From: Syntrophales bacterium
Lineage (GTDB): Bacteria > Desulfobacterota > Syntrophia > Syntrophales > UBA4778
DNA length: 52,350 bases
Reading direction: 5' to 3'
Assembly: GCA_028712885.1 (NCBI GenBank)
Contig: JAQTPK010000012.1
Coordinates: 5,001-57,350, forward strand
This document shows, one piece after another, positions 15,788 through 24,477 of this stretch. How positions within the stretch are numbered: the stretch's first letter is position 1; each line of letters opens with the position of its first letter. A program made the translations under genes and the position numbers. The notes beneath the pieces are model-generated. The model did not search any database. It was not told the DNA's origin and was given only the letters and a program-made list of their open reading frames with translations.

Positions 15788-17116
15788 ATGCCCAATGTGC
15801 TCCTGATCGGAAACGGCGCGCGCGAACATGCCATGGCGGAAGCGATCGCCCGTTCGAAGGGGAAGCGGTCTTTGTATTCCTATATGCGTGCGAATAATCC
15901 CGGAATAGCCGCCCTTTCCGAACAGGTCTTTCTGGGAGGGTACGGAGACCTCGACGCCATATCAGATTTTGCCCGGAAACACCGGATCGACTTCGCCGTG
16001 GTCGGACCGGAAGATCCTCTCAATCTGGGGGCCGTAGACGCACTTGCCCGGATCGGGATACCCGGAGTCGGTCCTACGAAGAGCCTGGCCCGGCTGGAGA
16101 CCTCGAAGGCGTTCACGCGCAACCTTCTCGAAAAATATGGTATTCCCGGCAATCCGCGTTTCCGCGTCTTCACGTCAACCGAAGGCATTGAAGATTACAT
16201 GCGGGAACTGGACGCCGTCGTCGTCAAACCGGACGGGCTTACGGGCGGCAAGGGCGTCATGGTCGAGGGGGACCATTTCCGGACGAAAAAGGAGGCGCTC
16301 GCGTATTGCGGCGAGGTCCTGCGTTCTCATCCCTCAGTCATGGTTGAGGAAAAGCTGGAAGGAGAGGAATTTTCCCTGCAATGCATCAGCGACGGCAAGA
16401 CGGTCATAGCGACCCCCCCGGTCCAGGACCACAAGCGAAGATTCGCGGGAGACACGGGCCCGAATACGGGAGGAATGGGATCTTATTCATGCGAAGACCA
16501 CTCCCTGCCTTTCCTGAGGCCGGGCGAGGCGGAAGAAGGGCTCGCCATCACGAGCCGGGTAGCCCGGGCTATTTACGAGGAAACGGGGGCGTACTACAAG
16601 GGAATCATGTATGCCGGTTTCATCGTGACCCGGACCGGATTGAGGCTGCTGGAGTATAATGCGCGGTTCGGGGACCCGGAAGCAATGAACATCCTGCCGC
16701 TCCTGACGGGGGATTTCGTCGAGCTCTGCACTCACGTAATTGAAGGCACCCTCGACCGCATGCCTGTGAGCTTCGAGCCGAAGGCAACCGTCTGCAAGTA
16801 CATCGTACCCAGGGGATACGGCCTTCCGAAAGATCACCCGGACGCCGGATCGACTTCCGGAAAAATCGAGATCGGGAAAGTCGGCGGCGCGAGGCTTTAT
16901 TACGCGTCCGTGGACCAGCGCGCCGACGGCCTGTACCTGAGCACGTCGCGTGCTATAGGAGTCGTGGGCATTGCCGGCAATCTCAGGGAGGCGGAGGAGA
17001 TCGCCGAAAAGGCGGTCGCGGCCGTGCGCGGACCCGTGGATCACCGCCGGGACATCGGGACAAAGGCATTGATTCAAAAGCGCATCGATCACATGAAAAA
17101 AATCCGGACTCAATGA
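15788..17116 (+). CDS. purD: Phosphoribosylamine-glycine ligase
   Basis: ATP-grasp enzyme of purine synthesis that makes GAR from phosphoribosylamine and glycine. 442 residues with the N-terminal LLIGNGAREHAMAEA signature, ATP-grasp segment VVKPDGLTGGKGVMV, GPNTGGMGSY, and the metal-binding end LEYNARFGDPEAM. ATG 15788 follows AAAGGAGG with good spacing. The 3' end overlaps that of the convergent purH by 7 bases. With purH, purO and purE it forms a local purine cluster on both strands. Confidence 0.96.
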   Translation: MPNVLLIGNGAREHAMAEAIARSKGKRSLYSYMRANNPGIAALSEQVFLGGYGDLDAISDFARKHRIDFAVVGPEDPLNLGAVDALARIGIPGVGPTKSLARLETSKAFTRNLLEKYGIPGNPRFRVFTSTEGIEDYMRELDAVVVKPDGLTGGKGVMVEGDHFRTKKEALAYCGEVLRSHPSVMVEEKLEGEEFSLQCISDGKTVIATPPVQDHKRRFAGDTGPNTGGMGSYSCEDHSLPFLRPGEAEEGLAITSRVARAIYEETGAYYKGIMYAGFIVTRTGLRLLEYNARFGDPEAMNILPLLTGDFVELCTHVIEGTLDRMPVSFEPKATVCKYIVPRGYGLPKDHPDAGSTSGKIEIGKVGGARLYYASVDQRADGLYLSTSRAIGVVGIAGNLREAEEIAEKAVAAVRGPVDHRRDIGTKALIQKRIDHMKKIRTQ

Positions 17117-18288
17117 TGGAATAGCCGGATTCCCGTAAAAGCCATCACAATACCGTACTTGTTGCATGTATCGATTACCTGTTGGTCGCGTATGGAGCCG
17201 CCCGGCTCTACAATCGCCGCTACACCGCTGCGGCGGGCGCGTTCGATATTATCCCCGAACGGAAAGAATGCATCGCTGCCCAGACAAACGCCTTTAACTC
17301 TGGAAAGCCAGGCTTGCTTTTCGGCCGTTGTCAGCGGCTCAGGCTTGCGAGTGAACGTTTCCGCCCAAACGTCGTCTCCGGCAACGTCCTCCGGAGTATC
17401 TCCGATGTAAACGTCGATGGCGTTGTCCCGGTTGGGTTTGGATAAGTCGCCGCGGAACGGCAAATCAAGTACTTCAGGCATATGCCGCAATTGCCAGTTG
17501 TCGGCCTTCCGGCCGGCGAGTCTTGTGCAATGAATTCGGCTCTGCTGGCCTGCACCGACCCCGATCACCTGGCCGTCCTGTACGTAGCAGACGCTGTTGG
17601 ACTGCGTGTATTTAAGAGTAATGAGGCTCAGCACAAGGTCGCGTTTTTGATTGTCGGTAAGTGTCTTGTTTTCGGTGACAATATTTTCCAGCATACGGCC
17701 ATCGATCTTCAGGTCATTGCGGCCTTGCTCGAAGGTGACTCCAAACACCTGCTTGTGTTCCAGGGAAACAGGCACATAGTCCGGATCAATGACTACTATG
17801 TTATAGTTGCCGCTTTTTTTGGATTTCAGAATCTCCAGGGCTTGCGGCTCATAGCCCGGAGCAATAATGCCGTCGCTGACCTCGGATTTGATGATCTGCG
17901 CTGCAGTCATGTCGCATATGTCCGAGAGGGCAATCCAATCGCCGAAGCTGCTCATGCGGTCTGCTCCGCGGGCGCGGGCATATGCGCAGGCAAGCGGTGA
18001 AAGCCGCAGGTTGGAAGGAATGTGATACATTTTCCGCAAGATGTCGTCCAGCGGATAACCCAGGGCGGCGCCGGCGGGAGAAACATGCTTAAAGGAGGCT
18101 GCGGCGGCGATGCCGGTATTTTCTTTGAGCTCTTTCACCAACTGCCAGCTGTTTAATGCATCCAAAAAATTGATATAGCCGGGCCTGCCGTTCAATACTT
18201 TAACCGGCAGATTGCCGCCGTCCGCCATAAATATGCGGGCCGGCTTCTGGTTGGGATTGCAGCCGTATTTCAGCGCTATTTCGTTCAT
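17110..18288 (-). CDS. purH: AICAR transformylase (stand-alone PurH domain)
   Basis: Phosphoribosylaminoimidazolecarboxamide formyltransferase that adds the formyl group to AICAR. The 392 residues correspond to the C-terminal domain of bifunctional PurH, without the MGS-like IMP cyclohydrolase domain. Motifs: KYGCNPNQKPA at the N-terminus, AAAASFKHVSPAGAA holding the Lys-His pair, YTQSNSVCYV, GAGQQSRIHC, and near the end DAFFPFGDNIERA. The missing cyclohydrolase is supplied by the adjacent purO-type gene, 3 bases upstream on this strand. This split arrangement is seen in archaea and some Firmicutes, so lateral transfer is possible. Confidence 0.93.
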   Translation of the reverse strand: MNEIALKYGCNPNQKPARIFMADGGNLPVKVLNGRPGYINFLDALNSWQLVKELKENTGIAAAASFKHVSPAGAALGYPLDDILRKMYHIPSNLRLSPLACAYARARGADRMSSFGDWIALSDICDMTAAQIIKSEVSDGIIAPGYEPQALEILKSKKSGNYNIVVIDPDYVPVSLEHKQVFGVTFEQGRNDLKIDGRMLENIVTENKTLTDNQKRDLVLSLITLKYTQSNSVCYVQDGQVIGVGAGQQSRIHCTRLAGRKADNWQLRHMPEVLDLPFRGDLSKPNRDNAIDVYIGDTPEDVAGDDVWAETFTRKPEPLTTAEKQAWLSRVKGVCLGSDAFFPFGDNIERARRSGVAAIVEPGGSIRDQQVIDTCNKYGIVMAFTGIRLFHH

Positions 18289-18291
18289 TGG

Positions 18292-19017
18292 TTATCTTTC
18301 CGTATATTTATTTATGATGACATCTTTGTAAGCCTGAGTCGCCAGGTCAACGGCGCGCACGAACAAACTTACTTTATTATCTTCGTTTAACGCCTTCCAG
18401 ATTTTCTCCCCGTACTTGTCCGGATCCTCCTCATCCACAACGACGCGCAGCGGCTCACCCTCAAAACTGGGAATCGGCGTGCCGTTACGCCTGTACGTGC
18501 TGATGAAGCGCCCCTCGCCTGCCGGCGGCTCCGGATAACTGAAGGTAAAACGTTGCACGCTCTTTTCGTCGCCCTCGCAGCTTTTTATAATGCTCAGTTT
18601 ATAGGCGCCGGTGAACATATTCACCACGCCGGAAATACGGGGCGTCCAATTGGGTTTATCGTCTTCAAAAGTACGGGTATCGAGCGCGGCCTCAAAATCA
18701 TAACCGGGAAAATCGTTGCGGACCAGAAAATCACGGATGGTATCGGTCTGATCTCCATTGGTCACAATGGTTGTGCTCTGAAAAGTCAGAACAGGATTGT
18801 AAATAATAAGGTGAGGATCGGTCATTCTGGAAGGATCGGCCGCCTTGGTGCGGATGCCGCCCTCGACAGCATCAAAGACGCGGTTGCGGCTGTTGACGCT
18901 GCGTCCCATGATAAAATAGGCAATCACGGCTTTTTTGCCGCCGGGGGGTCTTCCGATACAGATGCCGCGTCCCGGATATTCGTTGCCGGCCAGATATTCG
19001 CAGAAATCAATCCTCAT
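18292..19017 (-). CDS. purO: Archaeal-type IMP cyclohydrolase (PurO-like)
   Basis: A protein of 241 residues matching the IMP_cyclohyd family, which closes FAICAR to IMP, the last step of purine synthesis. Recognisable features are NEYPGRGICIGRPPGG near the N-terminus, IMGRSVNSRNRVF, IIYNPV and the later ATNGDQTDTI-like stretch (IVTNGDQTDTI). The fold is unrelated to the bacterial PurH N-terminal domain. Its placement directly before the stand-alone transformylase gene supports a two-gene replacement of bifunctional purH. A gap of 210 bases to the divergent purE probably holds the promoters. Confidence 0.88.
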   Translation of the reverse strand: MRIDFCEYLAGNEYPGRGICIGRPPGGKKAVIAYFIMGRSVNSRNRVFDAVEGGIRTKAADPSRMTDPHLIIYNPVLTFQSTTIVTNGDQTDTIRDFLVRNDFPGYDFEAALDTRTFEDDKPNWTPRISGVVNMFTGAYKLSIIKSCEGDEKSVQRFTFSYPEPPAGEGRFISTYRRNGTPIPSFEGEPLRVVVDEEDPDKYGEKIWKALNEDNKVSLFVRAVDLATQAYKDVIINKYTER

Positions 19018-19227
19018 TTATTTCTTATCTCCTCGAAATAAATCGCAGATATTTTTTGTTGCGGCAATATATATTTAGAGAAGGTTTGTCTGTCAACCAG
19101 ATTTGGGCAGATTCGGGCAGATTCAGGAAGACCCGGGCGAAATGTTAATTCCCTTGCAAATGCCTGGCCGATGAGGTACATACGCCGAATCAGGTAGTAA
19201 TATTACCTACATACAAAGGATTTTGCG

Positions 19228-19770
19228 ATGGCTAAAACTCTTCGGCAGAAAAATGTGCTTGTCAGCGTCATTATCGGCAGCGATTCTGATTTGCCGGTAA
19301 TAGAAGGAGGGACCGATGTTCTTGACCGTTTCGGGATTGCTTATGAAGTTGTCCTGAGTTCGGCTCACCGGTCGCCCGAACGTACATATTCCCTGGCGGC
19401 CAAAGCGGCGGAACGGGGGATTCAGGTGATAATAGCCTGCGCCGGGGCGGCGGCTCACCTCGCCGGCGTCATTGCGTCCCGGACAACTCTGCCCGTTATC
19501 GGCGTGCCGGTAAACTCTCCTCCCCTGAACGGCCTTGACTCCCTCCTGTCCACGGTGCAGATGCCCGGCGGGGTGCCGGTGGCGTCCATGGCTATCGGGA
19601 AAGCCGGGGCAAAAAATGCGGCGCTGATGGCGGTCAGGATACTGGCGCTGGGGAACAGCAGGCTTGTCAAGGAGTTGCAGGCATACGCCGTCGAGATGGG
19701 GAAAGATATAGAGGAAAAACAGGAAAAGATAGATCTTGTCCTGAAAAACAAATCACAGACGAAACATTAA
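19228..19770 (+). CDS. purE: N5-carboxyaminoimidazole ribonucleotide mutase
   Basis: Class I PurE of 180 residues, which moves the carboxylate of N5-CAIR to give CAIR. Family signatures are [62 protein letters not shown] and AKNAAL. The C-terminus carries a charged tail. ATG 19228 follows AAAGGA. It diverges from purO, with a near-palindrome (GTAATATTAC at 19197-19206) between them that could be an operator. Confidence 0.95.
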   Translation: MAKTLRQKNVLVSVIIGSDSDLPVIEGGTDVLDRFGIAYEVVLSSAHRSPERTYSLAAKAAERGIQVIIACAGAAAHLAGVIASRTTLPVIGVPVNSPPLNGLDSLLSTVQMPGGVPVASMAIGKAGAKNAALMAVRILALGNSRLVKELQAYAVEMGKDIEEKQEKIDLVLKNKSQTKH

Positions 19771-19852
19771 AACCCGTAAGGAGTAAGGGGTAAGGTGTTG
19801 TCGAACAGCACTGTTCTCCTTTCTCCTTACTGCTTACTCCTTACGCCTGGCG
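19771..19852. repeat. Imperfect hairpin repeat, GTAAGGAG word family
   Basis: The left arm (cgtaaggagtaaggggtaag) is mirrored by ctccttactgcttactcc and ttacgcc. It fills the purE-tsaC gap. Genes on both sides point the same way. Confidence 0.75.
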
Positions 19853-19855
19853 AGC

Positions 19856-20491
19856 ATGAAAATAATCAAAATAGACCCGGTTCAGCCCGAATGCGCCGCT
19901 GTTGAAGAGATTGTCGGCATCCTGAAACAGGGAGGCGTAATCGCGTACCCCACGGAAACCTTCTACGGCATCGGCGCGGACGCGGCGAATGCATCCGCAG
20001 TCAAGCGCGTCTTTGAGATCAAGGGAAGGGATTTCAACAATCCCATTCCCCTCATTATCGGAACCACGGGGGACGTCTCGCTGGTAGCCGCCGAGATTCC
20101 CGAAACGGCGCTTATCCTCATGGACTTTTTCTGGCCGGGGCCCCTGACGCTCGTGCTCAAGGCATCGGAAAAAGTCCTCCTGGAGCTGACTGCGGGAACG
20201 GGAAAGATCGGCGTGCGCGTGCCCGGAAGCGCTGTCGCCCGGGAGATGTCTTACATGCTGAAGAATCCGATTACGGCGACGAGCGCCAACATCTCGGGAA
20301 ATCCGGAATGCTCGTCCGCCGAAGAGGTGATGAGTGCGATCGGTGACAGGCTGGACGCGATCGTAGACGGGGGCAGGACTCCGGGCCGGGCAGGATCAAC
20401 CCTCCTGGACGTCACAGTCGATCCTCCCGCCGTGCTGCGGGAAGGAGCCGTTTCCGCCCACGTTATCCGATGCACACTTGGGAAAACTTAG
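19856..20491 (+). CDS. tsaC: L-threonylcarbamoyladenylate synthase
   Basis: YrdC/Sua5-family protein of 211 residues that makes threonylcarbamoyl-AMP for the t6A37 modification of ANN-decoding tRNAs. Motifs: GGVIAYPTETFYGIGADA, KGRDFNNPIPLII, WPGPLTLVL, GVRVPGSAVAR and PITATSANISGNPE. It lacks the extra C-terminal Sua5 domain. The ribosome site is weak (GGCGAG). It directly follows a hairpin repeat. Confidence 0.94.
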   Translation: MKIIKIDPVQPECAAVEEIVGILKQGGVIAYPTETFYGIGADAANASAVKRVFEIKGRDFNNPIPLIIGTTGDVSLVAAEIPETALILMDFFWPGPLTLVLKASEKVLLELTAGTGKIGVRVPGSAVAREMSYMLKNPITATSANISGNPECSSAEEVMSAIGDRLDAIVDGGRTPGRAGSTLLDVTVDPPAVLREGAVSAHVIRCTLGKT

Positions 20492-20579
20492 CTGCATTCT
20501 GATCCCCGGCGATGAGCCTGTCTGGTCGGCTCCGACCCCTCCCGGCAGAGGATGAATTCTTCACCTTACAATTTCCGAT

Positions 20580-21410
20580 TTACCGCTCCAGACTTCCGAG
20601 CTCCACGATGAATTCGACTGCTTTCCGGGGCGGATTGATGAAGACGGCCATGAAGGGAATGGTTGCCTCCGGACCTATCCCGCTGTTTGGAATGCTCCTC
20701 CCGTCAGGAGAGCCCAGTTCAGCCCGGACCTCCTTTTCGGTCAGGTTGGCAAGCTCATCGTCGCTCAGGAGGTTGCCGCAATAGGTATCCGCTTCCGCCA
20801 CGAATTCTCCCGCAGAATCGATGAGTTTGGCCCGGACCCGGATCCTGGAAACCGTTGTCTTGTTTTTATTCACGGCCATTCCCTGGATCACCATGATGTT
20901 CCCCATTATCCTGTTCTCGATAAACCGCTCGCGAACATCCAGCAGATCTATGCCTCCCCCGGGCGGTTCCGCAGTCGTCGCTTCCATCCCGAGCTGTTTT
21001 GAGAAAGGTATCCAGGGGGACGCGGCATTCAGGAGCTGCGATCTGATATCGGGGAAAAGCCACAGATACACCCCTGCCATGACAAACACCAGGATGCCCA
21101 CGTAAACGGTTATCTTCCCCGGAGTCCACAGGCCTTTCCCCGCTCTTTTCGGCGGCCTTTCCGCAATTATATCGTCTTCATAATTTTGTTCCGCCGCTTC
21201 CGCCGGATCCTCTGCCGGCGGCTGTCCGGCGTCCCACGCGGGGACCTCCGGGTCGTCCTTTTCACCGGGCGCAATCCCGGCATCCTGGCCGGGGTTTTCC
21301 TGGAAAAAAACGTTCCGGCACCGGCCGCACCGCACCCATGCCCCCTCACCCTCTATTTTCGTTTCATCGAACCTGAATTTAGTGGAGCATTTGCCGCACT
21401 GAATAATCAT
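20580..21410 (-). CDS. Zinc-ribbon single-pass membrane protein (DUF3426-like)
   Basis: A protein of 276 residues. It begins with an MJ0042-type zinc finger (CGKC at 5-8 and CGRC about 20 residues later). An acidic, proline-rich linker follows, then one membrane helix (ITVYVGILVFVMAGVYLWLF, about 100-120) and a C-terminal domain of about 150 residues like DUF3426 (IQGMAVNKNKTTVSRIRVRA, PFMAVFINPPRKAVEFIVEL). The function is not known. The layout suggests an N-terminal cytoplasmic finger and an outside C-terminal domain. It starts one base after the hpt stop, so the two are probably co-transcribed. Confidence 0.85.
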   Translation of the reverse strand: MIIQCGKCSTKFRFDETKIEGEGAWVRCGRCRNVFFQENPGQDAGIAPGEKDDPEVPAWDAGQPPAEDPAEAAEQNYEDDIIAERPPKRAGKGLWTPGKITVYVGILVFVMAGVYLWLFPDIRSQLLNAASPWIPFSKQLGMEATTAEPPGGGIDLLDVRERFIENRIMGNIMVIQGMAVNKNKTTVSRIRVRAKLIDSAGEFVAEADTYCGNLLSDDELANLTEKEVRAELGSPDGRSIPNSGIGPEATIPFMAVFINPPRKAVEFIVELGSLER

Positions 21411-21411
21411 T

Positions 21412-21936
21412 TCATTCCTCTATTACATATACTTCCGGATGAAAACGGGACATCTCATTAAAATCCAGGCCGTACCCTACGAGAAAGCCGTCATCCAGAG
21501 AGAAGCCTACATAGTCTGCTTCGAAGACAACCCGGCGCCTGAGTCGTTTATCAATCAAGGCGCATACTTTCAGGCTTCTCGGTTCCCTTTCCTTAAGCTT
21601 CCGGACAAGGCTCTTCAGAGTAATGCCGGTATCTATGATATCTTCGACAATCAGAACATCCCGGCCTCGAATATCCGTTTCGATATCTTTCAGTATTTTA
21701 ACTTCCCCGGACGTGACCGATGAAGAACCGTAACTGGCCGCCCGGATGAAATCGATAACGCAGGGCACTTTCAGCTTCCGGACGAGATCAGCCATGAAGA
21801 TGAACGCGCCTTTGAGGACGCCTATCAGAACAAGATCCCCCTCCGGATAATCCCGGGAGATCTTCTCGGCCATTTCACAGACCCGCTGCCTGATCTCCTC
21901 TTTCGAATAAAGAACCTTTTTCTTTTGAATTTCCAT
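21412..21936 (-). CDS. hpt: Hypoxanthine phosphoribosyltransferase
   Basis: Purine-salvage enzyme of 174 residues that converts hypoxanthine (and often guanine) with PRPP to IMP or GMP. Signatures are LIGVLKGAFIFMADL, the PRPP loop VLIVEDIIDTGITL, and VGFSLDDGFLVGYGLDFNE at the C-terminus. ATG start. It completes the purine theme of this part of the window with purD, purH, purO and purE. Confidence 0.95.
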   Translation of the reverse strand: MEIQKKKVLYSKEEIRQRVCEMAEKISRDYPEGDLVLIGVLKGAFIFMADLVRKLKVPCVIDFIRAASYGSSSVTSGEVKILKDIETDIRGRDVLIVEDIIDTGITLKSLVRKLKEREPRSLKVCALIDKRLRRRVVFEADYVGFSLDDGFLVGYGLDFNEMSRFHPEVYVIEE

Positions 21937-22044
21937 TTCGGCCCTTCCCTCTCAGGCGCACATCGTCTTAAACGGATATTTCAAGTAATTGCATGGACAT
22001 TCACCCGCCCGGCCCATAACACATATCCAAGACGCCGGTAATTG

Positions 22045-22875
22045 TCAATTCTGTTCCTCGGCCAGGCATGCCGAGACGAACGCGCCGATATTATCCCTGA
22101 CCATGGCTTCGGCGCACCGGACGTCCCGGCCATCTCTGAATTCGGAAGAAAGGCTGAGGAAAATTTTATCGAAGCGGGACTTGGCGCATCCGAGCGCCTC
22201 GTAATCGATATACGGGATCATGTAATGCCGCCCGTCGAAAGCGTATTTGCCGAAACGCTTCGGATCGTCGGTTCGATACGGCCATTCCAGCTTCCAGCGG
22301 AAATATCTGAGCGCGATATCCCGGAAAGGCGCCCGCCGGAACAGATCGGGCCTGGGTACACGGCAGATGCCGTCGCTGATGAAACGAAAGTATTCTTTCA
22401 CCAGATCTATATCCGTTATGCACAAGCCGTACAGGTGCCAGTCGTCGATTATGTCGATCAGCGCCTTCTTCTCCTCCCGGGAGAGATAGTGATAACTCGG
22501 GCAGAAGTGCCCCTCGCAGAGCTCCCGTCCGTAGAAGGACACTTCCCTCAGGTCGTTTCCCCCGTTGGCGGCGGGGTGCAGGAGGCAGCCCGCCTTGCGG
22601 CGCCCCGGATCTATGAACCCGAGGTATTCACAGCAGTAGATGACCTCATAAATACGGGACTGATCCTCGCGGCCTTTTACCATTTCAGAATACCTTGCCA
22701 GGCTTGCCGCATCCTTCACCGTCCGCCGGAAAAGCTCCGTTCTGTCCCTGAGCCTGCGGGCAAGGGACGCGCGGGAATTGTCCGCATAATTGTACAGACC
22801 GCAGCAGGCGCCGCACGATTTGCAGTCGTCGGGCTGGCACAGGTGAATGAATTCGTTCTCCATCTCCTTGATCAC
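22045..22875 (-). CDS. Cysteine-rich protein with YkgJ-like N-terminal motif, unknown function
   Basis: A protein of 276 residues. The N-terminus has CKSCGACCGLYNYAD, a CxxCxxCC-type motif like the YkgJ family thought to bind zinc or iron. More cysteines follow (IYCCEYLGF, GCLLHP, LCEGHFCPSY, GICRVPRP, GCAKSR). The rest is rich in charged and aromatic residues with no recognised catalytic motif. No signal peptide or membrane helix. ATG 22875, or ATG 22863 four codons later. It is a lone minus-strand gene, upstream of hpt but more than 100 bases away. Its function cannot be called. Confidence 0.75.
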   Translation of the reverse strand: MIKEMENEFIHLCQPDDCKSCGACCGLYNYADNSRASLARRLRDRTELFRRTVKDAASLARYSEMVKGREDQSRIYEVIYCCEYLGFIDPGRRKAGCLLHPAANGGNDLREVSFYGRELCEGHFCPSYHYLSREEKKALIDIIDDWHLYGLCITDIDLVKEYFRFISDGICRVPRPDLFRRAPFRDIALRYFRWKLEWPYRTDDPKRFGKYAFDGRHYMIPYIDYEALGCAKSRFDKIFLSLSSEFRDGRDVRCAEAMVRDNIGAFVSACLAEEQN

Positions 22876-23040
22876 CGGGACGGCATCTTATAACAGAGGG
22901 TTCGAGGGTTCAAGGGGTCACGGGAATACTCGACATTTGCTGATTAACCGTAAGGACTTCATCGCGGGCAGGACATGAATCTTCAAGAAAACCTGACAGG
23001 GCGGGAATTCAGAATGAATATAAGGGCAGGGGTGTTCGGG

Positions 23041-24477
23041 TCAGTCGCCGGCGCCTCGGATTTCATACAGACGTATCTTATTATATACTTTATCATATCC
23101 CCAGTTCCATTCCATGGACAGAGCGCCGCGCGCTTTCAGGGCGCCGCTTTCGATCATGGAACATCTGGACCCTATGGGGCGGCAGGCATACAGAAATTTT
23201 TCGCCGGCGGCTCCGGAGGGATCACGCCAGAGCCTGACCTCTCCCGATGTCCTGTAATACTTCAGGGGGGCCTGTATCCATGTCTCCTGGGCGACAACTT
23301 CCAGAGCGCCGTGCTTCTCTTCCATCTGCTTTACCATATCCCGCCACGGCGGCTTGAGATCGTGGGGCAATCCCATCGGCAGCGACGTCCCGATAAAAAG
23401 GAATAGAACGGCCGCATTCAATGCCGCCATCGCCCTCGGCATGGCTGACATGAATATCCCGATTGCAGCGACGAAGGCGATCGACGCACCCATGAGTTGG
23501 CGTGCGGCGAACACGGGCTTGGGACCCAGGACGGAAAGAGCGTAAACAAGAACGGGAACGCCGAAGCCGATCGAAAAGATCAGGGCGTGGCCGGCCGGCA
23601 ATCTTCTCGCTGCGGCAAACCGCTTCAGATAGACCAGTCCCGGAACAGCCATTGCAGCCATGAGCCAGCGCGCCTGGAGATCGGGGGACTCGCCGAAAAC
23701 GGAAACAAAGAACCACGCGAGTTCCATAAGCGAGGGAGGGCCCAGCCATGATATCTGGGGCAAGGGGTCCGTACCGGCGAAGAGTGCATGACCCACGGCG
23801 GCAAGCAGCCACGGCAGGATCGAGGAAATTCCCGCAATACCGAACCCGAGGATGCGCAATCTTCCGGACTGCAGGTAGAGGAATGCAATACAGAGTTGAA
23901 TAAAAATGATGACGACTCCCATGTATTGGGAATGCAGCAGGAGGGCGGCCGAAAATACCCACGGGATCACGGTTCCCCGGTGTTGCGGATTTTCCAATAC
24001 CCGCACGAATGCATAGATATTGGCGGCGGAGAGAAAAGAGATCAGGGCGTAGGGACGGGCCTGCTGCCCGTAATAGACGAAGAACGGGCTGAACGCCAGA
24101 ACAGCGAGCAGGCCGGGGGCAAGCCGGCCGAGATCAAGGCGCATGAAAAGCAGATACGCCGTCAGCAGAAACAGAAAGGAGAACAGGACGCTCATACTGC
24201 GGACGGAGATCTCCGACGAACCGAAGGCCTTTACCCAAAAATGAAGAAGAATGTTATGGAGAGGCGGATGGACTGCGTCCTGCAGCGAGCCGGAAACAAC
24301 CCCGGAGAAATCTCCCGCTGCAATATTGACGGAAAAAATTTCATCCCCGTCAAGATTGTAATCAATCTCATATAAGCGCGCGCACAGAGCGAGAATCAGG
24401 ATCAGGGCGAGGAGAACATGCCTTGCCGGGATTCCGTTTCCCCCTGCAATGTAACGGCGCCTCAGGGGTTCTGTCAT
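23041..24477 (-). CDS. GT39/ArnT-like polytopic glycosyltransferase
   Basis: Membrane glycosyltransferase of the GT-C fold, about 478 residues, that probably uses a polyprenyl-phosphate sugar donor. About ten hydrophobic helices begin with HVLLALILILALCARLYEID. A DGDE motif in the first periplasmic loop and HPPLHNILLHFW after it are typical of GT39/ArnT relatives. YYGQQARPYAL is also characteristic. The frame is open further upstream, but ATG 24477 overlaps the GT2 stop as ATGA, fits the family start and avoids a 90-base overlap. It is coupled to the GT2-GtrA gene, which probably makes its lipid-linked donor. Confidence 0.9.
   Translation of the reverse strand: MTEPLRRRYIAGGNGIPARHVLLALILILALCARLYEIDYNLDGDEIFSVNIAAGDFSGVVSGSLQDAVHPPLHNILLHFWVKAFGSSEISVRSMSVLFSFLFLLTAYLLFMRLDLGRLAPGLLAVLAFSPFFVYYGQQARPYALISFLSAANIYAFVRVLENPQHRGTVIPWVFSAALLLHSQYMGVVIIFIQLCIAFLYLQSGRLRILGFGIAGISSILPWLLAAVGHALFAGTDPLPQISWLGPPSLMELAWFFVSVFGESPDLQARWLMAAMAVPGLVYLKRFAAARRLPAGHALIFSIGFGVPVLVYALSVLGPKPVFAARQLMGASIAFVAAIGIFMSAMPRAMAALNAAVLFLFIGTSLPMGLPHDLKPPWRDMVKQMEEKHGALEVVAQETWIQAPLKYYRTSGEVRLWRDPSGAAGEKFLYACRPIGSRCSMIESGALKARGALSMEWNWGYDKVYNKIRLYEIRGAGD

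Noticed and set aside
19197-19206. GTAATATTAC palindrome before purE as a purine operator
   Set aside because: Perfect but only 10 bases, with no second copy near purD; kept only as a note under purE.
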